Below are positions 29,352-38,391 of a stretch of DNA of 64,000 nucleotides, one piece after another. How positions within the stretch are numbered: position 1 is the first letter of the stretch; the number at the start of each line of letters is the position of its first letter. Origin of the DNA: Paracoccaceae bacterium (lineage in GTDB: Bacteria; Pseudomonadota; Alphaproteobacteria; Rhodobacterales; Rhodobacteraceae); contig JALHOL010000002.1 in NCBI GenBank assembly GCA_022843025.1, positions 1-64,000 of the forward strand, in the 5' to 3' direction. Under the pieces are notes generated by a model that was not told the DNA's origin, did not search any database, and worked only from the letters and a program-made list of their open reading frames with translations. The translations under genes were made by a program, and so were the position numbers.

Positions 29352-29430
29352 GTTCCCATCGATGATCGAGGTTTCGGTCCACATGCACGGCGCATGAGGC
29401 CCGCCTGATCCTTCCCGCCTGGGATCAGTT

Positions 29431-30108
29431 TCATTCGCGCGATGCCAATTGGCCGGACAGCGCCTGATCGCTCCGGCCTGCCTCACGCGCGCGGCGATCC
29501 GCCGCCATTAGAATGTGGCGGGCACGCAAAATGCGTTGCACCGCCGTTGCATGGCAAAGCAGCGCCAACCCCCAAAGCCCGACAGTCATCACAGAATGGG
29601 TCCCGACGTCCAACAAACCGCCAACCGCCGGCCCAAAGATCAGAAGGGCGCACAGATAGATGATGCGCTCTTGTCGTTCAAACAGGTCCGGCCACCCGTT
29701 ATTGTCGACCGGCACTTCAATGGCGGTGCGCGCCTTGGCATAGCTTGTCATCATCGCCCCCCAGAACGCGAGGAAGGCAGGCACCCAGGATGTCATGGTC
29801 AGGGCGAATGCCAGAAGGACCACACCTTCCTGATAGCGATCAATGACGGCATCAAGATACCCGCCGAAATACGACGTCTCACCCCGAAGACGGGCAACGG
29901 CACCGTCAAGCGAATCCGCGGCAAAGGAAATGGCCAGGCACAGGCCCAAAATGACCGGCTGTTCATGCAGCAGGAAGGCGCCGCAACTTGCCAGCACCAG
30001 CAAAAGCCCGATCAGCGTCACCTGATTGGCCGTGGCAATCCGCGCCAAGGGTTGCGCTGCGCGGTCCCACATTTTGTCGAGATGCGCTTTGTAAAGCCCG
30101 TCAATCAT
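29431..30108 (-). CDS. CDP-alcohol phosphatidyltransferase 1
   Basis: A 225-residue integral membrane enzyme with the complete CDP-alcohol phosphotransferase signature D65-x2-D68-G69-x2-A72-R73-x8-G82-x3-D86-x3-D90. It joins a CDP-activated lipid or polyol to an alcohol with release of CMP. Given a myo-inositol-phosphate synthase and a CdsA-like protein in the island, phosphatidylinositol-phosphate or another polyol-phosphate product is plausible; this is inference. AAGGA lies 8 nt before the ATG, which begins 1 nt after the stop of the FGGY kinase gene, so the two are translationally linked. Confidence 0.85.
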   Translation of the reverse strand: MIDGLYKAHLDKMWDRAAQPLARIATANQVTLIGLLLVLASCGAFLLHEQPVILGLCLAISFAADSLDGAVARLRGETSYFGGYLDAVIDRYQEGVVLLAFALTMTSWVPAFLAFWGAMMTSYAKARTAIEVPVDNNGWPDLFERQERIIYLCALLIFGPAVGGLLDVGTHSVMTVGLWGLALLCHATAVQRILRARHILMAADRRAREAGRSDQALSGQLASRE

Positions 30109-30109
30109 C

Positions 30110-31681
30110 TCAGATGTCCTTGGCCAAGGAATGGTACCAAGGAGCAAGCCGCTTGTGGGCGCGCTTGAATTGGTCAAACCGTTTGTCGAAATAGGCCGCC
30201 CGTTCAGGGTCTGCCCGAAAGACCTTGCCGCTTGCAGCAAGCACTTGGCTCACGGCGCCCAGCGCGGAAGGATACCATCCAAGACTGACGCCCCCAAGGG
30301 CCGCGACGCCGCGCAAGCCTGCCAGCGCAGGCTCGGGCAGGCGGCACAAATCCATCTGAAGGCAGTTCGCAATGTCCTGCGCAAGGGCGTCATCCTGCGT
30401 TGCCCCCCCGACGATGGGAATCGTGACGCCGCGGCGAACGCCACGCTGCTTTTGGACCGGCTCCATCGCCCAACGCAGATTCAGCGCGATCCCCTCGCGC
30501 ACGCCGCGGGCAAGGCTTCCCCTATCGTGGACAAGCTTCAACCCTAGAAATGCCCCCGCCAGCCGGTTGTCATCGACAGGCACGCGCTCCCCGGCAAGCC
30601 ATGGCAGGAACAAGGGCGGGTCATGCTCGACCGATGTCGATGGGGCGTCCGCGCCACCAATCCTTGAATACCAATCAAGGCAGGCACCGGCGCATTCCTG
30701 TGTCGCAATCAAAAGCGGCTTGTTGTTCACGGGACTTGCAATCGTCGCAAATGACGCAAGGGCGTTGATCCGGCGGCTGTCGAAAAAACCCGCGATCCAG
30801 GCGCTGGTGCCAAGCGAGATATGCAAAGCACCGTCCTCCGTCGCACCGCTTCCCAGCGCCGCCGCGCAAATATCCCCGCACCCACCGATGACAGGCAGCC
30901 CGGCAGGCAAACCCAGATCGTCGGCTGCCTGCTGCGTCAACCCGCCCGCAATCGCATCACCGGGCAGTATCTCGGGCAACATCTCGCGCGGTACGCCATA
31001 TCTGCGCGTAAGCTCGTCTGACCAGACCGGCGCACCACTGCGAGTATCGGCCATCCAGGTCAGATTGGCGCTGTCGGCTGTTGTGACGAAGGCGCCGGTA
31101 CAGCGATGCAGGATCCAATCCTTGACGTCCAGAATCTTGGCCGTGCGCGCCCAGACATCCGGCTCGTGCTGCCTCAGCCACATCATCTTGGCCGTCGGAT
31201 CCATCCCGTTCAGCGAGGGCGCACCGTTCGTCAGTTGAACCGACCGAAGCAGTTTCAGCGCCCCGAAACCTGCAACAGAGGGGAACCCCGCCATCTTTGC
31301 GCGGATCAGATCACCCGCGCGCTTGTCCAGCCATGTCAGGCAAGGCCGAAGCGGCACCCCCGCCGCGTCAACCGCAACAACGCCGCACACTTGCGCGGCA
31401 AATCCAAGTGTTGCTGCCCGCTGTGCAAGATCCGGGATCGCCCGGGACAATTCACGCATCCCAGTAACAAGTGCCGACCACCAATCCTCGGGGAACTGCT
31501 CGGCCCAAAGCGGATTGGGAAACTGGATCGGATGGGCAACAGCCGTGCTGGCAATCACGTTCATCTTTCGATCCAGCGCAGCGATCTTGATTGCTGAAGT
31601 GCCGATATCAGCTGCAACGATCAAATCACGCGCCAACCGCTTCACCCTGTGCCTCGCTTGCCGCTTTCTGTTAAGAACCAT
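30110..31681 (-). CDS. FGGY-family carbohydrate kinase
   Basis: A 523-residue kinase of the xylulokinase/glycerol kinase type. It has the N-terminal phosphate-binding VAADIGTSAIKIAALD, the substrate-domain LTWLDKRAG, and the C-terminal ATP site GGATQDDALAQDIANC followed by GVAALGG. It phosphorylates a sugar or polyol with ATP. Its tight coupling to a CDP-alcohol phosphotransferase suggests it makes the phospho-polyol that is later activated or transferred. The start ATG is 15 bp from the divergent Stealth gene, so their promoters overlap the neighbouring gene. Confidence 0.85.
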   Translation of the reverse strand: MVLNRKRQARHRVKRLARDLIVAADIGTSAIKIAALDRKMNVIASTAVAHPIQFPNPLWAEQFPEDWWSALVTGMRELSRAIPDLAQRAATLGFAAQVCGVVAVDAAGVPLRPCLTWLDKRAGDLIRAKMAGFPSVAGFGALKLLRSVQLTNGAPSLNGMDPTAKMMWLRQHEPDVWARTAKILDVKDWILHRCTGAFVTTADSANLTWMADTRSGAPVWSDELTRRYGVPREMLPEILPGDAIAGGLTQQAADDLGLPAGLPVIGGCGDICAAALGSGATEDGALHISLGTSAWIAGFFDSRRINALASFATIASPVNNKPLLIATQECAGACLDWYSRIGGADAPSTSVEHDPPLFLPWLAGERVPVDDNRLAGAFLGLKLVHDRGSLARGVREGIALNLRWAMEPVQKQRGVRRGVTIPIVGGATQDDALAQDIANCLQMDLCRLPEPALAGLRGVAALGGVSLGWYPSALGAVSQVLAASGKVFRADPERAAYFDKRFDQFKRAHKRLAPWYHSLAKDI

Positions 31682-31696
31682 TACCGGTCAAGTCAA

Positions 31697-32683
31697 ATGG
31701 GATCAGCCGTGCCAAGCGGAAAGACTATCGATGTCGTTTACACTTGGGTCGATGACCGCTGGCCCGGATATCGGGACCAACTTGCGCAATACAGCGAAAA
31801 AGCCGCCGATCTGGACCCCAGCCGAACACGCGACAATCTTGACCTGATGCGCTACAGCCTGCGCGGACTTGAAAATACACTGCCAATGCTGGGCACGGTC
31901 TATCTGCTGACCTGCCGCCCGCAGGTGCCTGCATGGCTGGACACTTCGAACCCGAACCTGCGCATAGTTCATCACGATGAAATCATGTCGGGCAGCATCC
32001 TGCCGACGTTCAACTCGCTGGCGATCATCACCCACCTCCATCGGCTTCCCGGGATTTCGGATCAGTTCCTCTACATCGAAGACGACATGCTGATACGTCC
32101 TGCGCTGAACTGGACCGACCTTGAAACCGAGGATGGCAAACCCCGGATCTACCCGTGGAAATACTGGACACCCCAGCTGTCCAAGATTGCCGACCCAAGG
32201 CATGAGTCGTCGTGGAACCTTGCCCTTGCGATGTCAGACCATCTCGTGAACCAGCGTTACGGCACTTCCGGTCGGCGCAGGCAGATCTGCCATGCGCCGC
32301 TTCTGATTGATCGGGCGGCATGGCAGTCAATGATGGAGGAATTTGCCGACACCATTTCCCAAACCAGGTCTTCACGCTTCCGGGCTGCCGGAAATGTCGA
32401 CCCGGCCAGCCTGTATCTCTGGTCGCGCCTGGCTCAAGGCCGCGCCGTTCTGGAAGACCGGAAAACCAGCCGCCGGATTTCACACTATGTCCCGCTCGAG
32501 GATTTCTGGCCCATAACCCTTCTTGCGCTGCTGCGATCCCGTTCGCGCCGTGCAAGCTGGGTCACCCTGAATGATAATTTCGGTCCAAGACCATCCCGCG
32601 TGACCGAATGGCTTGTCCGGCACCAGCTTCAGGCGTGGTACCCTGAACCGTCCAGCTTCGAACGGCGCGACTCGATGGCCTGA
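31697..32683 (+). CDS. Stealth family sugar-phosphotransferase
   Basis: A 328-residue capsule/exopolysaccharide phosphotransferase. All four Stealth regions are visible: CR1 IDVVYTWVD; CR2 RDNLDLMRYSLRGLENTLP running to LYIEDDMLI; CR3 RQICHAPLLIDRAAW; and CR4 TLNDNF. Stealth enzymes transfer sugar-1-phosphate from a nucleotide sugar, building phosphodiester-linked glycans. An upstream GTG is possible, but the ATG avoids overlap with the divergent kinase gene. Its 3' end overlaps the convergent PimA-like gene by 55 nt. Confidence 0.88.
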   Translation: MGSAVPSGKTIDVVYTWVDDRWPGYRDQLAQYSEKAADLDPSRTRDNLDLMRYSLRGLENTLPMLGTVYLLTCRPQVPAWLDTSNPNLRIVHHDEIMSGSILPTFNSLAIITHLHRLPGISDQFLYIEDDMLIRPALNWTDLETEDGKPRIYPWKYWTPQLSKIADPRHESSWNLALAMSDHLVNQRYGTSGRRRQICHAPLLIDRAAWQSMMEEFADTISQTRSSRFRAAGNVDPASLYLWSRLAQGRAVLEDRKTSRRISHYVPLEDFWPITLLALLRSRSRRASWVTLNDNFGPRPSRVTEWLVRHQLQAWYPEPSSFERRDSMA

Positions 32684-33807
32684 CGATAGAGGTTTTCGAA
32701 AGCCTCGACATGGTTGGAAACATCAAACTGCCGGGCATGCGCCCTGCCCCACGCACCCCAGGCTGACAAGCGATCCGGATCGTCAAGCAGGGCAACGATC
32801 CGCTCCGCAAGTTGGGCTGGATTACTGCTGTCGAAAAGCGCGCCTGCGCCGCCGGGTCCCAACAACTCGGCAAAACCAGCATTGTCACCGGCCAGAACGG
32901 GCGTTCCGCTCGCCAGACTTTCGGCAAGCACAATGCCAAAGCTCTCGCCAAAACCGGCAGGAAAGACGCAAAGACGCGCCTGCTTCAAAAGACCAAGCAG
33001 ACCTTGCCGGTCCTGCGGCGGCAGGTGACGGATCACCTCAGAACCAAGCTCGCGGCTGGCCTCGCGCACAAGGTCGGCATCCGCTCCATCGCCCGCGATG
33101 ATGAAAAGCGGGCGCTGGCGTTCCGGTCGGGTCGCTGTCCGCTGCCGGACCAGGCGCGCTGCCGCCAACAAAGCGCCAACATTCTTGCGACTGTCCAGCC
33201 GCCCCCAATGAAGAACGACAGGCGGCCCCGAAACCTGTTCCTTTGCAAGATCAAGGAAATCCCAAAGATCAACCACCGGCGGCAAGATCGCGATGGTCCG
33301 CCTTGTCGACGCAGGCCCCAGATGCACAAGCGGTGTCGTCGACACGGCAACCGCCGCATCGACCTTGCCCGCAATCATCTTGCCCAAGGGCCGGAAAAAA
33401 CTGCGCAGCGTGGCCCCTGCCGGTCCGGGTGCCGTCGTGTCGTGAAAGGTCACGACACGCGCGGCTAGCAGGCGCGTGCACAGTTGCCACGGCATAAGTG
33501 GAACCCACAGACCATGGAAATGCACCAGATCAGCGCCCCAGTCTGAAAGATCCTCGACCGCTTGGCGCAGCACAGCGCGGGGCACGTAACTCAATTCAAA
33601 CTTGGTACCACCCAGGCTGATGGTGCGCTGGTGGCCAAGAGTCTCGAAATCCAGACCTGAACCGGTCGCCGCAGCAACAGCCGGGCCGGGGCAGATGCAG
33701 CGCACCTCGTGCCCCCGCGACCGCAACGCCGCTGATAGGTCGCGGATATGCGACTGCACACCGCCATAACGTCCGAGTCCATAGGCAGAGACCTGCACGA
33801 TCCGCAT
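32629..33807 (-). CDS. Glycosyltransferase family 4, PimA-like
   Basis: A 392-residue GT-B enzyme. The N-terminus (VSAYGLGRYGGVQSHIRDLS) and the donor-site block GESFGIVLAESLASGTPVLA (from residue 287) resemble PimA, which mannosylates phosphatidylinositol in mycobacteria. GRLDSRKNV lies at the domain junction. Many GT4 enzymes share parts of this, so PimA-like specificity is a hint only, strengthened by inositol genes nearby. GAGGG lies 5 nt before the ATG, and the start lies 8 nt after the ABC exporter stop, so the two are co-transcribed. Confidence 0.82.
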   Translation of the reverse strand: MRIVQVSAYGLGRYGGVQSHIRDLSAALRSRGHEVRCICPGPAVAAATGSGLDFETLGHQRTISLGGTKFELSYVPRAVLRQAVEDLSDWGADLVHFHGLWVPLMPWQLCTRLLAARVVTFHDTTAPGPAGATLRSFFRPLGKMIAGKVDAAVAVSTTPLVHLGPASTRRTIAILPPVVDLWDFLDLAKEQVSGPPVVLHWGRLDSRKNVGALLAAARLVRQRTATRPERQRPLFIIAGDGADADLVREASRELGSEVIRHLPPQDRQGLLGLLKQARLCVFPAGFGESFGIVLAESLASGTPVLAGDNAGFAELLGPGGAGALFDSSNPAQLAERIVALLDDPDRLSAWGAWGRAHARQFDVSNHVEAFENLYRQAIESRRSKLDGSGYHA

Positions 33808-33815
33808 ACGCACCC

Positions 33816-36140
33816 TCAGATGTCCGGTTTGGCGTCAATGGCGGGGGCAGAGATGCTCGTAATCTTGCCGCTCTCCAGACGGACAAGCTTGTCGCAGCTC
33901 CGGTTCCAGGAAAGGTCATGCGTCGCGAGGATGACGGTTTTCCCCTTGGCCTTCAGCTCCGGCAAAAGCTCGTTGAAGATAAAGGCGCGCTGGTTCGGGT
34001 CCTGATCCGAGGCGAATTCGTCCAGAACAAGAATCTCGCGCCCCTCCAGCAGGCTTACCGCAAGGGCAAGCCTGCGCTTCTGCCCGGCCGACAGTTCCAT
34101 CCGCGTGAAGATGCCCTTGATGATGCCAGTCTGTCCGGAAAGGTTGACCTTGATGATCATGTCACTGGCTTCGCGGTCAGTGACATGACTCAGTCCAAAG
34201 ATCGACTTGAAGACGTGGTAGCGCGCAAAGATGGCCGAAATGCGCGACCGATAGGTGGTCATATCACCGAGTGTGATGTGATTTCCGTTCAGAATGACCT
34301 TGCCCGACGCAGGATCATGCAGCCCGGCGATCAGGTTCAGAAGTGTCGTCTTGCCTGAACCATTGTCGCCGACCAGAAAGACGATCTCACCGTGCCGGAT
34401 TTCAAGGTTGATCGGCCCCAGAACAAAACCCTGGCCCGATTGCGGCCGATGTATCGCGGTGACGTCCTGCAGGATCAGGCTTTCGAACGGCTCTGCGGCG
34501 ATTGGCTGTTCGGTCTCGTTGCCCAGTGCTTGAAGTCGTTTGTCGAGATCTTCAATGCGGATGTAAGACACCATCGAGCCGATAAAGGTCGGATAGCTTG
34601 AGACCAGTTGCTCAAACGGATTCATGCAGAACAAGATCAGCGTAAGCACTGAAAACGTCACCACCTTGTCCGTCTGGTACAAGGCCGGCGCGAGAAAGAC
34701 GATCCCGCTAAGCAGCAGGAACTTCAGCAGGCTGACACCCACCTCTCCCTTCTCATAGATCTTGCTGACGCTGATCAGCGCCTGCCGCAATTGGGCCAAG
34801 GACGCAGTAAGCGACCCGATGAAATCCTGCCGCCGTGCCCGATGAAGCTTCAACTCGCGGTGGCCGCTCAGAAGTTCGGACACGTTTTCAAAGTAGGTCA
34901 CTTCAAGCTTGCGGGCATCCAGCCCAAGATCGGCCATGCTTTGCTGTTGGCGATAGTAGACCAGAACCCCGCCTATCATCACGAGAACGGCCAGTATGCC
35001 TGCGATCACCGAATAGAAAAACAACTGTGGAATAGCGATCAGCAGGAAGATGAACAGGGGAAGCAACTGCAACAAAGTCGCTGTCGTACCTGCGACGATG
35101 GCCACATCCGTCGTCATGATGTGATACAGCAACCCGTGCTCATAGGCTTCTGTCACAGTCGGCTGGACGTTCAGAATCCTGTCGATCAACCGCACACGCA
35201 CACGGTTGATCACTTCGGTCGTCACCTCGGTCGTCATGACCTGATAGCTAAAGGAAGCGATCACAAAGACCGCCAGAATACCAACGAAGACCGGCAGCCA
35301 GAACCCATAGGTATCGCCAGGCGCACTGCCGGCGGCCTTGTTGATTGCGACCATAACCAGATCGCGCGTCAACCCGGCAACCAGCGCCAGAGAGATCAGC
35401 TTATACTTCAACCGGACCGGCGCATGCTGCCACAGAAAGCTGACAAGGCGCCCAAAGAGCCGCAGGCTTACCACCATCGGCAACTCTTGCGTTTGGTCAG
35501 GTGGCACTTCGCTCCCCGGCGAAGGCTTCTTCAGCGTGTCCCGGACGAAATCCGAATGGCGCCAAAGGAACCAGACAAAGCCCGTCAGCAGCACCACTTC
35601 CCAAATGGCAAGCGCAAGCCGCCGCCAGAAAAAGACCGTCTCGGATTCTTCGATCAGCGCCCCGCCAAAGTACAGCCCCCCATAGATGACGGACATCAGC
35701 CCGATCACACCAGCCGCCCGAGGTGCCCAGCCCAGCTTTTGCTCAAGGTCGCAATTCGGTTCCGACAGGGCAAGTCGGGCCATGACGCCGCTGATGGATA
35801 TGGCGACCAGATGCCCGAAAAACAGCATGTAGCTGCCGAGATTGTGCTGGAACTGCCATTCCTCGGTTCGGAAGATGGCCAGGACAATTTGCCCGACAAT
35901 GGCGGCAAACTCGCCCACGCACAGAACAAGCAGCAATGCCCCGAAGATTGGCGTTTTCGGAAAAGCCCGGCGATAGGCCAAGGCGATCTGGGCAACCGCA
36001 ATCAGGATCAGTACGGCGGTCGGAAACATCGCAACCGCAAAGGGGATGCCGATCTCGGCATGCACAATGGCCCGGCTGATCGAAGGCGGGGCCTCGCGAT
36101 AGGCCTCAGGCCGCAGAGAAATGTTCGCCAAATGCACCAA
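33816..36140 (-). CDS. ABC exporter fused to Frag1/PGAP2-like membrane domain
   Basis: A polytopic protein of about 774 residues. Residues 1-200 form five or so helices whose layout (PSISRAIVHAEIG loop, then helices, then HNLGSYMLFFGHLVAI) recalls the Frag1/DRAM/Sfk1 family. Then comes a six-helix exporter domain, and an ATPase with Walker A GDNGSGKTT (residue 591), signature LSAGQ (683), Walker B ILVLDE (about 701-706) and H-loop ATHD. The ATPase most resembles cyclic-peptide exporters (PvdE/SyrD). The start is uncertain: no ATG, GTG or TTG begins upstream of the TTG used here. Yet the frame stays open to 36269 and encodes a likely first helix. See the findings for a possible frameshift or CTG start. 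Confidence 0.75.
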   Translation of the reverse strand: MVHLANISLRPEAYREAPPSISRAIVHAEIGIPFAVAMFPTAVLILIAVAQIALAYRRAFPKTPIFGALLLVLCVGEFAAIVGQIVLAIFRTEEWQFQHNLGSYMLFFGHLVAISISGVMARLALSEPNCDLEQKLGWAPRAAGVIGLMSVIYGGLYFGGALIEESETVFFWRRLALAIWEVVLLTGFVWFLWRHSDFVRDTLKKPSPGSEVPPDQTQELPMVVSLRLFGRLVSFLWQHAPVRLKYKLISLALVAGLTRDLVMVAINKAAGSAPGDTYGFWLPVFVGILAVFVIASFSYQVMTTEVTTEVINRVRVRLIDRILNVQPTVTEAYEHGLLYHIMTTDVAIVAGTTATLLQLLPLFIFLLIAIPQLFFYSVIAGILAVLVMIGGVLVYYRQQQSMADLGLDARKLEVTYFENVSELLSGHRELKLHRARRQDFIGSLTASLAQLRQALISVSKIYEKGEVGVSLLKFLLLSGIVFLAPALYQTDKVVTFSVLTLILFCMNPFEQLVSSYPTFIGSMVSYIRIEDLDKRLQALGNETEQPIAAEPFESLILQDVTAIHRPQSGQGFVLGPINLEIRHGEIVFLVGDNGSGKTTLLNLIAGLHDPASGKVILNGNHITLGDMTTYRSRISAIFARYHVFKSIFGLSHVTDREASDMIIKVNLSGQTGIIKGIFTRMELSAGQKRRLALAVSLLEGREILVLDEFASDQDPNQRAFIFNELLPELKAKGKTVILATHDLSWNRSCDKLVRLESGKITSISAPAIDAKPDI

Positions 36141-36316
36141 AAGGACGCTTGCTACGGTCGCAAGAGGTCCCGCCCAAACTGCGCAAGCAAACAGGCGTCT
36201 CGCGGTACTGGGTTCTGCGGTCAGCGTGTTTCTCTTGTGGCAATTTCGGGTTGAGTCGGCATTAACGAATGGTTAACACGAAACCAATTTAAAGTGACAG
36301 CCCGGCAGGAACCAAC

Positions 36317-37411
36317 GTGATCAAAGTTGCAATCGTTGGGGTCGGCAACTGCGCAAGTTCGGTGGTCCAGGGCGTATCCTACTGTAGAAGCGGACAAAAA
36401 ATTGTCAGCCTGCCATTTGCCGATCTGGCTGGCTACGGCGCCGAAGACATCGCTTTCGTCGCTGCCTTCGATGTGGATGCGCGCAAGGTCGGTCTTGATC
36501 TGTCAGAAGCGATCTTCGCCCCGCCAAATTGCACCTATGTCTTTCACCCCGACGTTCAACATACGGGCGTGACTGTCCAACGCGGACCAACCCTTGACGG
36601 CATCGCTCCGCATATGCTGGCACAGTCACCTCAGGAAGCCTTCCGCGAAAGTGAGACCGCAAGCCTGACCGAGGCCCAGGTCGTAGACCATCTCAAGGCT
36701 GCCGGTTGCGAGGTGATGATCAACTTCCTACCGGTCGGCTCACAGCAGGCCACAGAATTTTACGCGGGCTGTGCACTGCTTGCAGGTGTTGCCTTTGTGA
36801 ATGCGATACCTGTCTTTCTTGCCAGCGACCAGACATGGGCAGACCGGTTCCAAGCGCATGGCCTTCCGCTCTTGGGCGACGACTTCAAGGCGCAATTGGG
36901 CGCGACGGTTCTTCATCGCGATCTGGTGCATCTGTTCGCGTTACGAGGTGTCACGCTGGACCGGACCTATCAGCTGAACGTCGGAGGCAATACCGACTTT
37001 CTCAACATGATGGATTCCTCGCGCGTAAACCAGAAACGCCAGTCCAAGACGGAATCCGTTCAGGCGGTCGCCAACACGCGGATGGCCGCCGGGGATATCC
37101 GGGTTGGGCCTTCCGACTATGTGCCTTGGCTCAACGACCAGAAGGTCGGTTATGTGCGGCTGGAAGGGCGTCTGTTCGGGGGTGCTCCGATGAACATCGA
37201 AGTCCGCCTGTCTGTCGAGGATTCACCCAATGCCGCCGCCATGGCACTGGCGGCAATTCGTTGCGCCCGCATCGCGCTGGATCGTGGGCAGGCTGGTGCG
37301 ATCTGGGAGCCCTGCGCCTTTCTCTTTAAATCCCCGCCTCGGCAAATGAATGATCACGATGCACATGAACTGCTGCTTCGCTTTGCAGGCGGCGATGGCG
37401 CTGATGGTTGA
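36317..37411 (+). CDS. myo-Inositol-1-phosphate synthase
   Basis: A 364-residue NAD-dependent enzyme that cyclises glucose 6-phosphate to inositol 3-phosphate, the only known de novo route to inositol. It is of the short actinobacterial/archaeal type: VGVGNCASSVVQG (NAD loop), FVAAFDVDARKVG, AFVNAIPVFLAS, the active-site region LLGDDFKAQLGATVLHR, QLNVGGNTDFLNM, and GPSDYVPWLNDQK. All of these match the family from memory. The start is GTG. It is divergent from the ABC exporter and 54 bp ahead of the CdsA-like gene. Confidence 0.93.
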   Translation: MIKVAIVGVGNCASSVVQGVSYCRSGQKIVSLPFADLAGYGAEDIAFVAAFDVDARKVGLDLSEAIFAPPNCTYVFHPDVQHTGVTVQRGPTLDGIAPHMLAQSPQEAFRESETASLTEAQVVDHLKAAGCEVMINFLPVGSQQATEFYAGCALLAGVAFVNAIPVFLASDQTWADRFQAHGLPLLGDDFKAQLGATVLHRDLVHLFALRGVTLDRTYQLNVGGNTDFLNMMDSSRVNQKRQSKTESVQAVANTRMAAGDIRVGPSDYVPWLNDQKVGYVRLEGRLFGGAPMNIEVRLSVEDSPNAAAMALAAIRCARIALDRGQAGAIWEPCAFLFKSPPRQMNDHDAHELLLRFAGGDGADG

Positions 37412-37465
37412 TAAATCGGTCCGAGGGCGAAACGCTGCCTGTCCGGCCAAAACGCGGAACCGCGG

Positions 37466-38215
37466 GTGATCGCGTCCTCCTCCCTTGCATCGCTGGTCAT
37501 GGCCATCGCTGCGGCATGGCTCTGCAGTTACGTGCTGGTGGCGCTCGTCCGGCGGAAACCAAATATGCGCCACCGGTTGCGCGATGTGCCCAGCCTGATG
37601 AACTGGCAGGCCGGGGTCACGATCTGTGTGTTGATCTTTGCCCTGTCGCCTTCGCCCGTTCGCTGGCTGCTTTTTCTGGTTGGCGGTGCGCGCATGGTCT
37701 ACGAAGCAGCCAGCATCCACCGCGGCCAATGGTCCGCAAACCGCGCCGCCGCCGTGTTGGTGACGCCGGTCCTTCCCCTTTTCCTTATGGCAATGGTTCT
37801 GAATATCGAAGGCTCAGCCATCACGCTTGTTGTGGCGTTCTTCCTGTCCGAAGTCTTCGACAGCTTTGCCTATCTGGGCGGCAAGGCCTTTGGCAAACGG
37901 CACCTCGCACCCGATCTGAGCCCCAACAAAACGTGGGAGGGGCTGTTGACCGGTGCAGCCGTTGCCTTTGGCGTTTCCCTGGCCTTGATCGGGTTCTCTG
38001 TCCTAAACTACGAGGGCGCCATCATCTGCAGCGCCACAACGATTGTCTTTGCGACCCTCGGCGATCTCGCCGCGTCCTTCGGCAAACGGCTGGCCGGTGT
38101 GAAGGACTATCCGACGCTGATCGCAAACCAGGGCGGCCTGCTCGACATGTTCGACTCCTGGATCTTCGTGGCCCCCATCACGGCCTTGGCCCTGCAAGTG
38201 GCAACGCTTCCATAG
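37466..38215 (+). CDS. CdsA-like phosphatidate cytidylyltransferase
   Basis: A 249-residue membrane protein with about seven helices and the CDP-diglyceride synthase region near residues 204-230 (SFGKRLAGVKD followed by QGGLLDMFD). Compared with the CdsA signature, the K-R, K-D, G-G and both D residues are kept, but the usual His before GG is Gln, and the Arg after the first Asp is Met. It may make CDP-diacylglycerol or another CDP-lipid for the island, or be a paralogue with altered activity. GTG start; it follows the inositol-phosphate synthase gene and is probably in the same transcript. Confidence 0.82.
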   Translation: MIASSSLASLVMAIAAAWLCSYVLVALVRRKPNMRHRLRDVPSLMNWQAGVTICVLIFALSPSPVRWLLFLVGGARMVYEAASIHRGQWSANRAAAVLVTPVLPLFLMAMVLNIEGSAITLVVAFFLSEVFDSFAYLGGKAFGKRHLAPDLSPNKTWEGLLTGAAVAFGVSLALIGFSVLNYEGAIICSATTIVFATLGDLAASFGKRLAGVKDYPTLIANQGGLLDMFDSWIFVAPITALALQVATLP

Positions 38216-38391
38216 TCCCCATGGCAACCCGGGCCGGTGTGTCGCAGGGACCCCACGAAGGGCTGCACATCATACAGTACTCTTTCATGCCGGTGGGAAT
38301 CTCCCCTATCGCATAAGCGTTAGAGCGATTTTTGAAATCAGTTGCCGTATCCGCTTTCAGGATAATGTCCTTGAACAAACATCGGAACACA

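Noticed and set aside
34791-36254. 487-codon open frame opposite the ABC exporter
   Set aside because: Antisense shadow; Gln/His/Arg-rich with no motif.
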